From positions 62,001 through 126,000 of the forward strand of contig CAJTWN010000004.1 in assembly GCA_910580105.1 (NCBI GenBank): a DNA stretch of 64,000 nucleotides, written 5' to 3'. The notes below the pieces were generated by a model that was given only the letters and a program-made list of their open reading frames with translations, was not told the DNA's origin and made no database searches. The position numbers were made by a program, and so were the translations under genes. Origin of the DNA: an uncultured Clostridia bacterium (GTDB taxonomy: Bacteria; Bacillota; Clostridia; Monoglobales; Monoglobaceae). This document shows positions 1-8,349 of the stretch, one piece after another (within the stretch, counting starts at the first letter, position 1; every line of letters starts with the position of its first letter).

Positions 1-2
1 CA

Positions 3-1154
3 GCAAAACTGACCCGGCATATTTTAAAACCCATTGAAGCATTGGACATTGACGCTACACCGAGAGAAGATGTGTATGACGAATTGCTTCCTTTTATAGA
101 GAAAATCCGCGTTCAAAAAGAGGAGATTAAACGGCAGGAACGTAAAATGGGCCGGCAAAGAGACCAGCTTCAGGCGCTGACCCAGAATATGCAGGAAGGA
201 ATGTTGATTTTAAATAATGCAACAGAGATATTATCTATTAATCCTTCTGCGGCGAAGATTTTTGATACAGATACATCCATTGTCGGAGAAAATCTTCTGC
301 ATCTTACAAGGGAGATGCAGCTGTTAAAAGCCGGAAAAGAGGCTGTGGACGGTAATTATACGCAGCTGGAGATGACACATGACGGAAAGACCTATCGGGT
401 ATTTTGCAGTCCGGCATACCGGGGTGAAAAAAAGGGTGCAATTTTGTTATTTTTAGATATTACTGAGTCCGTTTTGGCAGAGCAGATCCGGCGTGAATTT
501 TCGGCCAACGTTTCCCATGAGCTCAAAACGCCCCTGACCAATATCCTGGGATATTCCCAGATGCTGGGGCACGGAATGGCAAAGCCGGAGGATGCCCAGC
601 GTTTTGCACAAAAGATCGAAACGGAGACAGAACGGGTTGTGCGCCTGGTGGATGATATTATCAAGCAGTCCCAGCTGGATGAGCGCAGTTCCTTTGAGAA
701 ACAGCCGATAGATATATTGTCTGCGGCACAAAAAGCGGTGGAGCGGCTGGAAGAAACGGCACGAAAGAACGAAATTTCCATCCAGGTTAATGGAATCTCC
801 GCCTATGTTTTGGGGAATGCGTCTATGTTGGATGAACTGATCTATAACCTTACGGAAAATGCGATTAAGTATAATAAGCCTTCGGGATCAGTTGTTCTGC
901 GGATTGAAGAAAACGAAGAAGAGGTTTGCCTTTTGGTTGAAGATACGGGGATTGGTATTCCGAAAGAAGAAATCAATCGGATCTATGAGCGGTTTTATCG
1001 GGTGGATAAGAGCCACTCCCGCCAAATTGGCGGAACCGGACTTGGTCTTTCCATCGTGAAACACATTGCTCGTCTGCACCAGGCTAGAATTGAAACGGAA
1101 AGTACCCTGGGGAAGGGGACGAAAATTTCGGTCTATTTTCCCAAACTGCATTGA
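3..1154 (+). CDS. PhoR-like sensor histidine kinase (5' end outside window)
   Basis: The gene is open at the left edge; the frame runs from base 3 without a start, so about 383 C-terminal residues are visible. In order I see the end of a HAMP/linker segment, a short coiled stretch, a PAS-like domain at about residues 60-140, a HisKA dimerisation domain with phospho-acceptor motif SHELKTP near residue 172, and a HATPase_c domain with N box NLTENAIKYN, G1 box DTGIGIP and G2 box GGTGLGLSIVKH. It should autophosphorylate on His and pass phosphate to a response regulator, which would normally lie just upstream and is outside the window. The PAS plus HELKTP layout is typical of PhoR/WalK kinases of Firmicutes. 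The sensed signal cannot be told from this fragment. Confidence 0.93.
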   Translation, partial: AKLTRHILKPIEALDIDATPREDVYDELLPFIEKIRVQKEEIKRQERKMGRQRDQLQALTQNMQEGMLILNNATEILSINPSAAKIFDTDTSIVGENLLHLTREMQLLKAGKEAVDGNYTQLEMTHDGKTYRVFCSPAYRGEKKGAILLFLDITESVLAEQIRREFSANVSHELKTPLTNILGYSQMLGHGMAKPEDAQRFAQKIETETERVVRLVDDIIKQSQLDERSSFEKQPIDILSAAQKAVERLEETARKNEISIQVNGISAYVLGNASMLDELIYNLTENAIKYNKPSGSVVLRIEENEEEVCLLVEDTGIGIPKEEINRIYERFYRVDKSHSRQIGGTGLGLSIVKHIARLHQARIETESTLGKGTKISVYFPKLH

Positions 1155-1200
1155 TTTTCCGTTGGGAATACGGTATAATTATGATGGTTAAGGAGGGGCG

Positions 1201-1761
1201 ATGATGTCAAAGATTACACAAAATTTAATTATCGAAACCTTCCTGCGGCTTCTTGAAAAAAAGGATTTGCAGAAAATAACGATTAAGGAACTGGCTGCGC
1301 TTTGTGAAATCAACCGGAATACATTTTATTATCATTTCAAGGATTTGTATGACCTGTTGGAGACCGTGTTCCGTATACAGGCACAGGAAGTAAAAGAGGC
1401 GTGTATCAAGCATATGCCGTGGCAGGAAAATATGCTCCGTTCCATGTCCTTTGCTCTGGAGCATAAAGAGGCGCTTTATCATCTGTATGAGTCGCCCAGA
1501 AGGGATTTGCTTGAAAGCTATTTATACAATGTGATCGGCGAGGTGATGGAGCGATATATAATGGAGCAGGCAGAGGGAATGGAGATTGAAAACAAAGACC
1601 TGTTATTAATCGTGGATTTTTATAAATATGCGCTGGTGGGAATTTTGTTGGAATGGATCCGCGGCGGTATGCAGGATGACCCGCGCTGTATCCTGGAAAA
1701 GGTCGGTGTTTTGTTTGATGGCAGCATTGGGAAAGCCCTTCTCCGATTGAAAAAAAATTAA
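1201..1761 (+). CDS. TetR-family transcriptional regulator
   Basis: A 186-residue protein with an N-terminal helix-turn-helix at about residues 20-50 (TIKELAALCEINRNTFYYHF), the DNA-recognition signature of TetR/AcrR repressors. The C-terminal ligand domain is of the kind seen in DhaS-like proteins (TetR_C_8). The start at 1201 follows a strong AAGGAGG site. It lies 46 bases after the kinase and 128 bases before the MMPL exporter on the same strand. The intergenic region holds two palindromes at the exporter promoter, so I infer that this protein represses the exporter. Its ligand is unknown. Confidence 0.9.
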   Translation: MMSKITQNLIIETFLRLLEKKDLQKITIKELAALCEINRNTFYYHFKDLYDLLETVFRIQAQEVKEACIKHMPWQENMLRSMSFALEHKEALYHLYESPRRDLLESYLYNVIGEVMERYIMEQAEGMEIENKDLLLIVDFYKYALVGILLEWIRGGMQDDPRCILEKVGVLFDGSIGKALLRLKKN

Positions 1762-1776
1762 TACAATAGAAAAATC

Positions 1777-1827
1777 AGACAAAGTCTATCATATGCCTAA
1801 AATTTGGGCACACGATAGACTTTGTCT
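1777..1827. promoter_or_regulatory. 14-bp inverted repeat, candidate operator or terminator
   Basis: The arms AGACAAAGTCTATC (1777-1790) and GATAGACTTTGTCT (1814-1827) are perfect reverse complements separated by 23 bases. Each arm also contains AGAC-N3-GTCT. It sits between the TetR gene and the exporter promoter. A T-rich but imperfect run follows, so it could terminate the TetR transcript as well as act as an operator. Confidence 0.5.
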
Positions 1828-1835
1828 ATTTTATG

Positions 1836-1857
1836 GACACGTGTCGCGTGATATAAT
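1836..1857 (+). promoter_or_regulatory. Exporter promoter -10 with adjacent GACACGTGTC palindrome
   Basis: TATAAT at 1852-1857 is a good -10 for the MMPL gene that starts at 1890. The 10-bp palindrome GACACGTGTC (1836-1845) lies in the spacer and -35 zone, where a bound repressor would block RNA polymerase. No strong -35 is visible. The core CACGTGTCG recurs upstream of the oleate hydratase gene. Confidence 0.5.
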
Positions 1858-1889
1858 TTAACATTAGAAAAAGGATTGGAGGACTCTGC

Positions 1890-4409
1890 ATGGAAGAGAA
1901 AAACATCATGTATAAGATTGCGAAGTTTATTGTGGATAAGAGAAAAGCGATCTATCTGATTTTTGCAGTTGCATTGGTTTTATCTGCATTTTCCATCCCG
2001 AAGGTAGCGGTGAATAACAGCATTACTTCCTATCTTGCAGAAGATACAGAAACAAAACGTGGTCTGGATATCATGGACAGGGAATTTGTGACCTATGTCA
2101 CCACCGATGTCATGGTGTGTAACATCACCGCAAAGGAAGCGGAAAAGATCAAAGACCGGATTGCCGGCGTTGAGGGGGTAAAAGAGGTTGCCTATACAGA
2201 AGATGAAGATCACTATAAGGATTCAGCGGCGCTCTATAATGTGACGCTGGATGAAAATGAGGATTTGGACAGAGAGCTTCAGATTGTTGACAATATCAAA
2301 GCCGAACTTTCCGATCAGGATTGTTATTTTTATTCAAATACCATAGACGATATGTCAAAGAGTCTGGACAATGAGATGAACATGATTCTGTTGATTGCGG
2401 CCATTGTCATTCTGCTTGTTCTGCTGTTTACCTCCCAGAGCTATATGGAGGTGCCGGTCTATCTTATTGTCTTTGTTGCGGCGGCAATTCTCAATATGGG
2501 AACCAACCTCTGGCTGGGTGAGATTTCTTTTATTACCAAGGCCATTGCCGTTGTGCTGCAATTGGCATTGGCCATTGACTATTCAATTATTTTATCCCAC
2601 CGGTTTGCGGAAGAGAAAGCGACAAAGGATTCCTATGACGCAATTGTGTCGGCTCTCTCTAAGGCGATTATCGAAATCAGTTCTTCCAGCTTAACCACCA
2701 TTTCCGGTCTGGCGGCGCTGATGATTATGCAGCTGCGCATTGGGATGGATATGGGACTTGTTCTGTGTAAGGGGATTCTGTTCAGTTTGCTCGCTGTCTT
2801 TTTGCTGATGCCGGGATTACTGCTGATGTTTTCAAAATGGATTGACAAAACCAGGCATAGGTCCTTTGTTCCCAGTATCAAAGGCTGGTGTCGGGCAGTT
2901 GTAAAGATGCGGTTTGTGGTTCCGGTGATTTTTTTGGTACTCATCTGTTTTTGTGCATATTTTTCGTATCAGTGTGACTTTTCTTTTGACTCAACCTCTG
3001 CGGCGCCTACGAGACCTACAGAAAAATCAATTGCACAGAATAAAATTGAGGATCGTTTTGGCGTCAAAAATACGTTGGCTGTTGTGGTTCCGAAAGGAGA
3101 CCATGAAAAAGAGAAAAAAATATTGGAAAATGTTGAAAAGCTTCCCTACATATCATCAGCGACCGGTCTTGCGAATACTGAATTAAAGGACGGGTACACC
3201 CTTACCCAAAAGGTTACGCCCAGAGAGGTGGCAGAGCTGATGGATATGGATTATGGGCTGATCAAGCTGGTATTTCAGGCATATGGCATAGAGCATCAGC
3301 AGTATAACGCCATTTTGAGTGATGTCAGCACCTATCGCGTTTCGATTCTTGATTTGTTTATGTTTTTGCATGAACAGATGGATTATGGTGTGGTTACACT
3401 TGATGGTGAACAGGAGAAAGCAATCAATGAATTATATGATAAGCTTTTGGATGCCCAGGCACAGCTTGAGGGCGAAGAATATGCGCGGATGGTCTTTACC
3501 TATACCTGTCCGGTTGAGAGCGACGAGGCCTATCAGCTGCTTGCGGATGTTCGCAGTGAAGCGCAAAAATATTATGACGTGCCGATTTTAGCCAGCAATT
3601 CCACCGGAAGCTATGATTTGCAGTCCTCTTTTCAGTCGGATAACAATAAGATTTCTTTGCTGACTGTGTTGGCTGTAATGCTTATTTTGATGCTGACTTT
3701 CCGCTCCTCCAGCCTCCCGATTCTTTTGGTACTCACCATTCAGGGAAGTATCTGGATCAATTTCTCTGTGCCGTATTTGACCTCTTCCAAGCTGTTCTTT
3801 TTGGGTTACTTGGTGGTGAGTTCCATTCAGATGGGGGCGACCATTGACTATGCAATTGTTGTGACCAATCGGTATCTTGAACTCCGAAAGGAGGAAGGGA
3901 CAAAGGATGCGGCCATTGATGCACTGAATCAGTCGTTCCCTACCATCCTGACGTCGGGGTCAATTCTGACCGTGGTTGGATTTTTGATTGGACAGATTTC
4001 GACCAATGCAATGATATCTTCCCTTGGAACTGTATTGGGACGCGGAACATTGATTTCCATTATTTTGGTCATGCTGGTTCTGCCGGAGATCATTATGCTT
4101 TCGGATAAACTGATTCAAAAGACTTCCTTTAAGGTGGGAGATGAACGGAAATTTGCAGGGAAAAAGAAGAAACAGGGAACGGTGGTTGTAGACGGAAATA
4201 TTCAGGGCTATGTATGTGGATATGTACATGGTAATTTTCATGGAATCATTCGTGGAGATGTGGATGCAAAAATGGATGTGGGGCGAGCCGCGCTGGAGGC
4301 TGCCGATGAAAAAAAGCGTGAGCAGATCCGCAGACTGGACGCCCAGACGGGAATGAACAGGCTGCCCTGTTTGACAGCTGAGAAAGAGGAGGACGGAAAG
4401 GATGAATAG
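1890..4409 (+). CDS. MMPL/RND-superfamily exporter with a G-x-x-x repeat tail
   Basis: An 839-residue polytopic membrane protein with the MMPL layout. There is one N-terminal helix (about residues 20-38), a soluble loop, a six-helix block (about 160-345), a second soluble loop, and a second six-helix block (about 585-755) containing SSIQMGATIDYAIVVTNRY. Such proteins export lipids, lipopeptides or hydrophobic drugs using the proton gradient. After the last helix comes a basic stretch and six consecutive four-residue units beginning with Gly (GNIQ, GYVC, GYVH, GNFH, GIIR, GDVD; residues 769-792), then a charged helix; this tail is not standard for the family. The start has GGAGG upstream. The stop overlaps the next gene by 8 bases, so the two are translated together. 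Confidence 0.9.
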   Translation: MEEKNIMYKIAKFIVDKRKAIYLIFAVALVLSAFSIPKVAVNNSITSYLAEDTETKRGLDIMDREFVTYVTTDVMVCNITAKEAEKIKDRIAGVEGVKEVAYTEDEDHYKDSAALYNVTLDENEDLDRELQIVDNIKAELSDQDCYFYSNTIDDMSKSLDNEMNMILLIAAIVILLVLLFTSQSYMEVPVYLIVFVAAAILNMGTNLWLGEISFITKAIAVVLQLALAIDYSIILSHRFAEEKATKDSYDAIVSALSKAIIEISSSSLTTISGLAALMIMQLRIGMDMGLVLCKGILFSLLAVFLLMPGLLLMFSKWIDKTRHRSFVPSIKGWCRAVVKMRFVVPVIFLVLICFCAYFSYQCDFSFDSTSAAPTRPTEKSIAQNKIEDRFGVKNTLAVVVPKGDHEKEKKILENVEKLPYISSATGLANTELKDGYTLTQKVTPREVAELMDMDYGLIKLVFQAYGIEHQQYNAILSDVSTYRVSILDLFMFLHEQMDYGVVTLDGEQEKAINELYDKLLDAQAQLEGEEYARMVFTYTCPVESDEAYQLLADVRSEAQKYYDVPILASNSTGSYDLQSSFQSDNNKISLLTVLAVMLILMLTFRSSSLPILLVLTIQGSIWINFSVPYLTSSKLFFLGYLVVSSIQMGATIDYAIVVTNRYLELRKEEGTKDAAIDALNQSFPTILTSGSILTVVGFLIGQISTNAMISSLGTVLGRGTLISIILVMLVLPEIIMLSDKLIQKTSFKVGDERKFAGKKKKQGTVVVDGNIQGYVCGYVHGNFHGIIRGDVDAKMDVGRAALEAADEKKREQIRRLDAQTGMNRLPCLTAEKEEDGKDE

Positions 4410-7400
4410 AAGGATTTTGGCCGGCTGGATGGCTGCGCTTATGGCAGGCTTCTGTTTTTTGCCCGTCTTTTGCGGTGTGCAGGCGGCGGAGGAGACGGTT
4501 ACGTTGTCAACGCCGGAGGAATGGGTTACTTTTTTAAAGAGCTGTAACAGCGACCAGTTTTCCCGCGGCCGCCGGTTTGTGCTTCTCAATGATATTGATC
4601 TTACCGAAACAGAAGTTGTTCCGGCAACGATTTTTTGCGGGACACTCAGCGGAAACGGATATGCGGTGAAAGGGGTAAGAATACAGGCTGGGGATGAAAC
4701 CAGCGGGATTTTCAATCGGATCTCGGCCGATGGGATCATACGGGATGTCAATTTTGAGGGGGAGGTGCAGACAAAGCCAAGTGAATCAACCGGAATGTCT
4801 GTGGATGAAGTGGTCGGTGGCTTGATGAAGAATGCAGGAATTTCTGGCATATCTCCCACCGAAACCACCGGGAATCTCGGCGGTGTTGCCGGAACCAATG
4901 AAGGACAGCTGATCAATGTGACGTTTTCCGGGAAAGTTGCCGGAAAACGTCACACGGGCGGTATTGTTGGTGAGAATAAGGAGACTGGTATTTTGGATAT
5001 GTGTAAAAACACGGCCGAAGTATCCGGACTGGAGATGACCGGCGGAATTGCCGGTGCCAACAGCGGACGAATTAAAAGTTCAGTAAATGCCGGTGAAATT
5101 TGTAAAAGTGCAGGTGAAACAGACCGGGATATTGGCGGAATTGCCGGGTTTTCTGAAGGGGTCATTGAATTGTGTACCAATGAAGGAACGATCGGATGCA
5201 AAGGGTTTGGTATCAATACCGGAGGGATTGCCGGCCGGCAGAGCGGTTGTATTTTGGATTCGGTGAACAAAGGAATGGTTTTGGGCAAAAAGAATACCGG
5301 GGGTGTTGTGGGAATGTTCATTCCCTATACGAACCTTACTATGTCCATTGATGAACTCAGACAGGATGTGAAAGAACAAAAGGATAATATAAAGAAGGAT
5401 GTACAGGAAACCAAAGATGATCTTAAAAAACAGGCAGATGCACTTTTGTCAGATATAAGCGGACTTGCCGATATTGGTTCGAAGCTTGGCATTGGGACAC
5501 TGCTTCCCAGTCTGCTGGAAGCTGGCGGTGTGCTTGGAAACAGCGCCTCACGGCAGGGGATTTTGGATAGTCTGCAAAACACCATTGATTCTTTTGGGAG
5601 CGGGGCACAAAGTATTGCAGAAAGTGTAGAGGATATTTCCGGTCGGTTGAGCGAAGATACGGAAGAGTCTTTGGATCTGTTAAATTCGTTGCTTCAGGCT
5701 TCGCTTGATGATGTAAATACGGTAAAGGATGATTTGCAGACATTGGGGGAGCGCCTGGACAATTGGACAGCCGACGGAGAGCAGGATTTGGAAGATGCGA
5801 AAGCGCAGATTTCAGAGGTGCTGGATGGTGTTCAGGTGGTTTTGGCCAGCGTGGATCGGGCGGCAAATGGCCTTAATAGTGCCGCAACAGCAATTAAAAG
5901 GGTGGTGCAGGGGCTGAGGAATGATCTTGGAGATGCGGCAGATGCAATCTGTGCGCCCTTTGAAGCATTAGAAGATATCATTGAAGATGCGGAAAAGAAA
6001 TTTACAGCTTTGCATAAAACCTTGGAAGACCTGGCGCAGAAAATAGAGGATAAGCTGGAAGAGATAGAGGATAAAGTTGAAAAGAAAAAAGAAGAAGTCC
6101 CTTCCGTTTGGGGGAAGATTTTTCCGGTGTTCAATGTGTATGCGGAGGAAGCGAGTCTTGTGGATGTTCTGGATACGGAACAGATCAAAGAAGAGCTGAA
6201 AAAGGTAATCAGTGTTGATGTTTCCCTTGACCGGCAGGTTGCCGGCAGTTATGCGGACAATGCGTTGGTACGCTACTGTATCAATGAAGGGGAGATTTCC
6301 GGCGGATCGAATGCCGGTGGAGTCGTTGGCAATATGAGTGTGGAATCATTGAAGAAAAATGGAAATGTTCTGTCCTTTCCGGATGGGAAAGCCATTACCT
6401 CCGGTATGCTGATTAAGGCGCACGTCAATGCCTGTATCAGTACAGGAGATGTCCTTGCCAAGGCAGATCACAGTGGTGGAATTGCCGGAAATGCAACGGT
6501 TGGAACGATCAAAAACTGTTTGGGTACCGGGCGGATTACCGTGTCTGACGGTGGATACGCCGGCGGTATCAGCGGCGAGACGTTTGCGGCCGTGGAAAAT
6601 TGTATTGCTGTTGCCGAATTGCAGGGAAAGGCAGATATTGGAGGTATTGCAGGAAAGAGCGGGGGAATTACCGGCTGCTATGCCCTTCCAACGATGGAAA
6701 CAGGCATTGAGCGGAGCGGAGGAATTGCAGGCTCTGCCGAAGGGACGCTGACCGACAATTACTTTATTGATGAGGGGCTTGGCGGCGTCGGCGGGAGCAG
6801 CTATGACCGGAGCGCGCAGGCTCTGCCTTTTTCTGATATGACGGGCAGCGAAATCATTCCGGAGAAGATGGTGGGATTTTCGGATACAGTTTGGATGATG
6901 GAAAAAGGCGCAGTATGTTTTCCCCAGCTTCGTTTTCTTGCAGAAAATGATGCAAGAATCGGCGATCAAATGAAGGCCCTTTCCTCCTATTATGCGAGTA
7001 CAGCGTTTAAGGTGCGGTTTTTCTCTGGGGAGACACTGCTAAAGGAGCTTACCGCCTCCTATGGGGAAGTGCTTCCAAAAGAAGAAATTCCTGTTTTGGA
7101 AAAGAGAGACGGCTTCTATCCATTTTGGGATAAAAATGCAGAACAGCCCATTTTGCGCCATACAACTTTCCGGGCGGTCTATGATAAAGCTGTGACCACC
7201 ATTGCCTCTGGGGAAACGCCGCCAATTCTATTGCTGGAGGGTAACTTTAGTGAAGAGAGCAAGGTGGAAGTGGAGCCCACCGAAATTTTTCAGGGATGTG
7301 AAGGTAAATATGAGAAAGGGGTGGCATATCGTTTTACCGTCACGCCTGTGCATGATGTGGACGGCGGATTTAAAATGCACGTTTTGGATGAGCGTGGAGA

Positions 7401-7617
7401 AGGGGATGCCATTGCCGTCTTGAAAGATGGGAGGTTGGAGACGATCTCCTGCAGCCGAGAGGGACGGTATTTGATCTGCGAGATGGAAGAAGTTTTGCCT
7501 TTTGTCATTTTAAATAAGAAGGGTTATCGGCTGTGGCTGCTTGGAATTGGTTTTCTGGGACTGTGCCTGCTGGGCGGCGGAATATATTTGGGGATTCGCT
7601 GGATAAAGCGTAAGTAA
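4402..7617 (+). CDS. Secreted, membrane-anchored GLUG-repeat protein with central coiled coil
   Basis: A 1071-residue protein. A signal peptide ends near residue 29 (VQAAEE). Next come GLUG-type repeats at about 150-310 (units such as NTGGIAGRQSG and HTGGIVGENK), a long heptad-rich helical region at about 315-590, a second GLUG block at about 620-790, a beta-rich segment, and a C-terminal membrane helix followed by RWIKRK. GLUG repeats occur in surface proteins of gut Firmicutes and are predicted to form beta solenoids. The 8-base overlap with the MMPL exporter suggests that the two act together at the envelope, for example as an exporter with an extracellular scaffold. No catalytic motif is visible. 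Function is otherwise unknown. Confidence 0.8.
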   Translation: MNRRILAGWMAALMAGFCFLPVFCGVQAAEETVTLSTPEEWVTFLKSCNSDQFSRGRRFVLLNDIDLTETEVVPATIFCGTLSGNGYAVKGVRIQAGDETSGIFNRISADGIIRDVNFEGEVQTKPSESTGMSVDEVVGGLMKNAGISGISPTETTGNLGGVAGTNEGQLINVTFSGKVAGKRHTGGIVGENKETGILDMCKNTAEVSGLEMTGGIAGANSGRIKSSVNAGEICKSAGETDRDIGGIAGFSEGVIELCTNEGTIGCKGFGINTGGIAGRQSGCILDSVNKGMVLGKKNTGGVVGMFIPYTNLTMSIDELRQDVKEQKDNIKKDVQETKDDLKKQADALLSDISGLADIGSKLGIGTLLPSLLEAGGVLGNSASRQGILDSLQNTIDSFGSGAQSIAESVEDISGRLSEDTEESLDLLNSLLQASLDDVNTVKDDLQTLGERLDNWTADGEQDLEDAKAQISEVLDGVQVVLASVDRAANGLNSAATAIKRVVQGLRNDLGDAADAICAPFEALEDIIEDAEKKFTALHKTLEDLAQKIEDKLEEIEDKVEKKKEEVPSVWGKIFPVFNVYAEEASLVDVLDTEQIKEELKKVISVDVSLDRQVAGSYADNALVRYCINEGEISGGSNAGGVVGNMSVESLKKNGNVLSFPDGKAITSGMLIKAHVNACISTGDVLAKADHSGGIAGNATVGTIKNCLGTGRITVSDGGYAGGISGETFAAVENCIAVAELQGKADIGGIAGKSGGITGCYALPTMETGIERSGGIAGSAEGTLTDNYFIDEGLGGVGGSSYDRSAQALPFSDMTGSEIIPEKMVGFSDTVWMMEKGAVCFPQLRFLAENDARIGDQMKALSSYYASTAFKVRFFSGETLLKELTASYGEVLPKEEIPVLEKRDGFYPFWDKNAEQPILRHTTFRAVYDKAVTTIASGETPPILLLEGNFSEESKVEVEPTEIFQGCEGKYEKGVAYRFTVTPVHDVDGGFKMHVLDERGEGDAIAVLKDGRLETISCSREGRYLICEMEEVLPFVILNKKGYRLWLLGIGFLGLCLLGGGIYLGIRWIKRK

Positions 7618-7717
7618 AAAATTGGGAGTTGGTATGTTGTGATGAAAAATAAATGTAGATTTGCGGGAATGTATTGTAGAATCTGTCTAAACTTTTCGGA
7701 AAAGGGATAAATAGGGT

Positions 7718-7745
7718 TTGACTTCCTGTTCACGTATGCTATAAT
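7718..7745 (+). promoter_or_regulatory. Sigma-A-type promoter of ferritin
   Basis: TTGACT (7718-7723), a 16-base spacer and TATAAT (7740-7745) lie 32 bases before the ferritin start. I saw no clear Fur or PerR box around it. Confidence 0.75.
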
Positions 7746-7776
7746 AAGAACAGTATATTGATAAGGAGTGAATGAA

Positions 7777-8289
7777 ATGCTTTCAAAAAAAGTTGCTGAT
7801 TTGATCAATACTCAGATTAATAAGGAATTGTATTCCGCATATCTTTACTATGACTTCTCACTGTATTATGAGGAGGCAGGCCTTTCCGGTTTTGCCAACT
7901 GGTATGATGTACAGACCAAGGAAGAGGTTGACCATGCCATGATGATGGTGAAGTACCTTCAGGAAAATGGTGTTCGTCCTGTGCTGGAGGCCATTGAGAA
8001 GCCTGATAAGACCTTTACGGATCATATGGAGCCTTTAAAGGCCGGTTTAGAGCATGAGATCTATGTGACTTCGCTGATTCATAACATCTATGCGGCCGCA
8101 CAGGAGGAGAAGGATTTCCGTTCCATGCAGTTCATGGATTGGTTTGTAAAGGAGCAGGGGGAAGAAGAGAATAACGCGGATACCCTGATCAAGAAGATGG
8201 AGCTGTTCGGCGGTGATGCAAAGGCGCTTTATATGCTGGATGCAGAGCTGGGCGCCCGGGTATATACCCCTGCAACGCAGGCAGAGTAA
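7777..8289 (+). CDS. ftnA: Ferritin
   Basis: A 170-residue non-haem ferritin that should assemble into a 24-mer cage and oxidise and store iron in the cytoplasm. The four-helix ferritin fold shows the ferroxidase residues in INKELYSAYLYY and in KEEVDHAMMMVKYL (Glu and His), and the third-helix glutamates further on. I place the start at ATG 7777 (MLSKKVADL). The in-frame GTG at 7768 overlaps the AAGGAG ribosome site and cannot be used with it. It is a single-gene unit with its own promoter and terminator. In anaerobes ferritin also protects against oxygen by removing ferrous iron. Confidence 0.95.
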   Translation: MLSKKVADLINTQINKELYSAYLYYDFSLYYEEAGLSGFANWYDVQTKEEVDHAMMMVKYLQENGVRPVLEAIEKPDKTFTDHMEPLKAGLEHEIYVTSLIHNIYAAAQEEKDFRSMQFMDWFVKEQGEEENNADTLIKKMELFGGDAKALYMLDAELGARVYTPATQAE

Positions 8290-8303
8290 GAACTTAATAA
8301 ATC

Positions 8304-8337
8304 AACAGCAGACACAAAAAATGTGTCTGCTGTTTTT
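8304..8337 (+). terminator. Rho-independent terminator of ferritin
   Basis: The stem AACAGCAGACACA / TGTGTCTGCTGTT closes a short A-rich loop and is followed by TTTTT. It lies 15 bases after the ferritin stop. Confidence 0.9.
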
Positions 8338-8349
8338 ATATTCTGTTCT

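Noticed and set aside
3960..4916. Minus-strand frame of 318 codons
   Set aside because: It lies opposite the MMPL and GLUG genes, has low-complexity Ser/Pro/Ile composition, no ribosome site and no recognisable domain.
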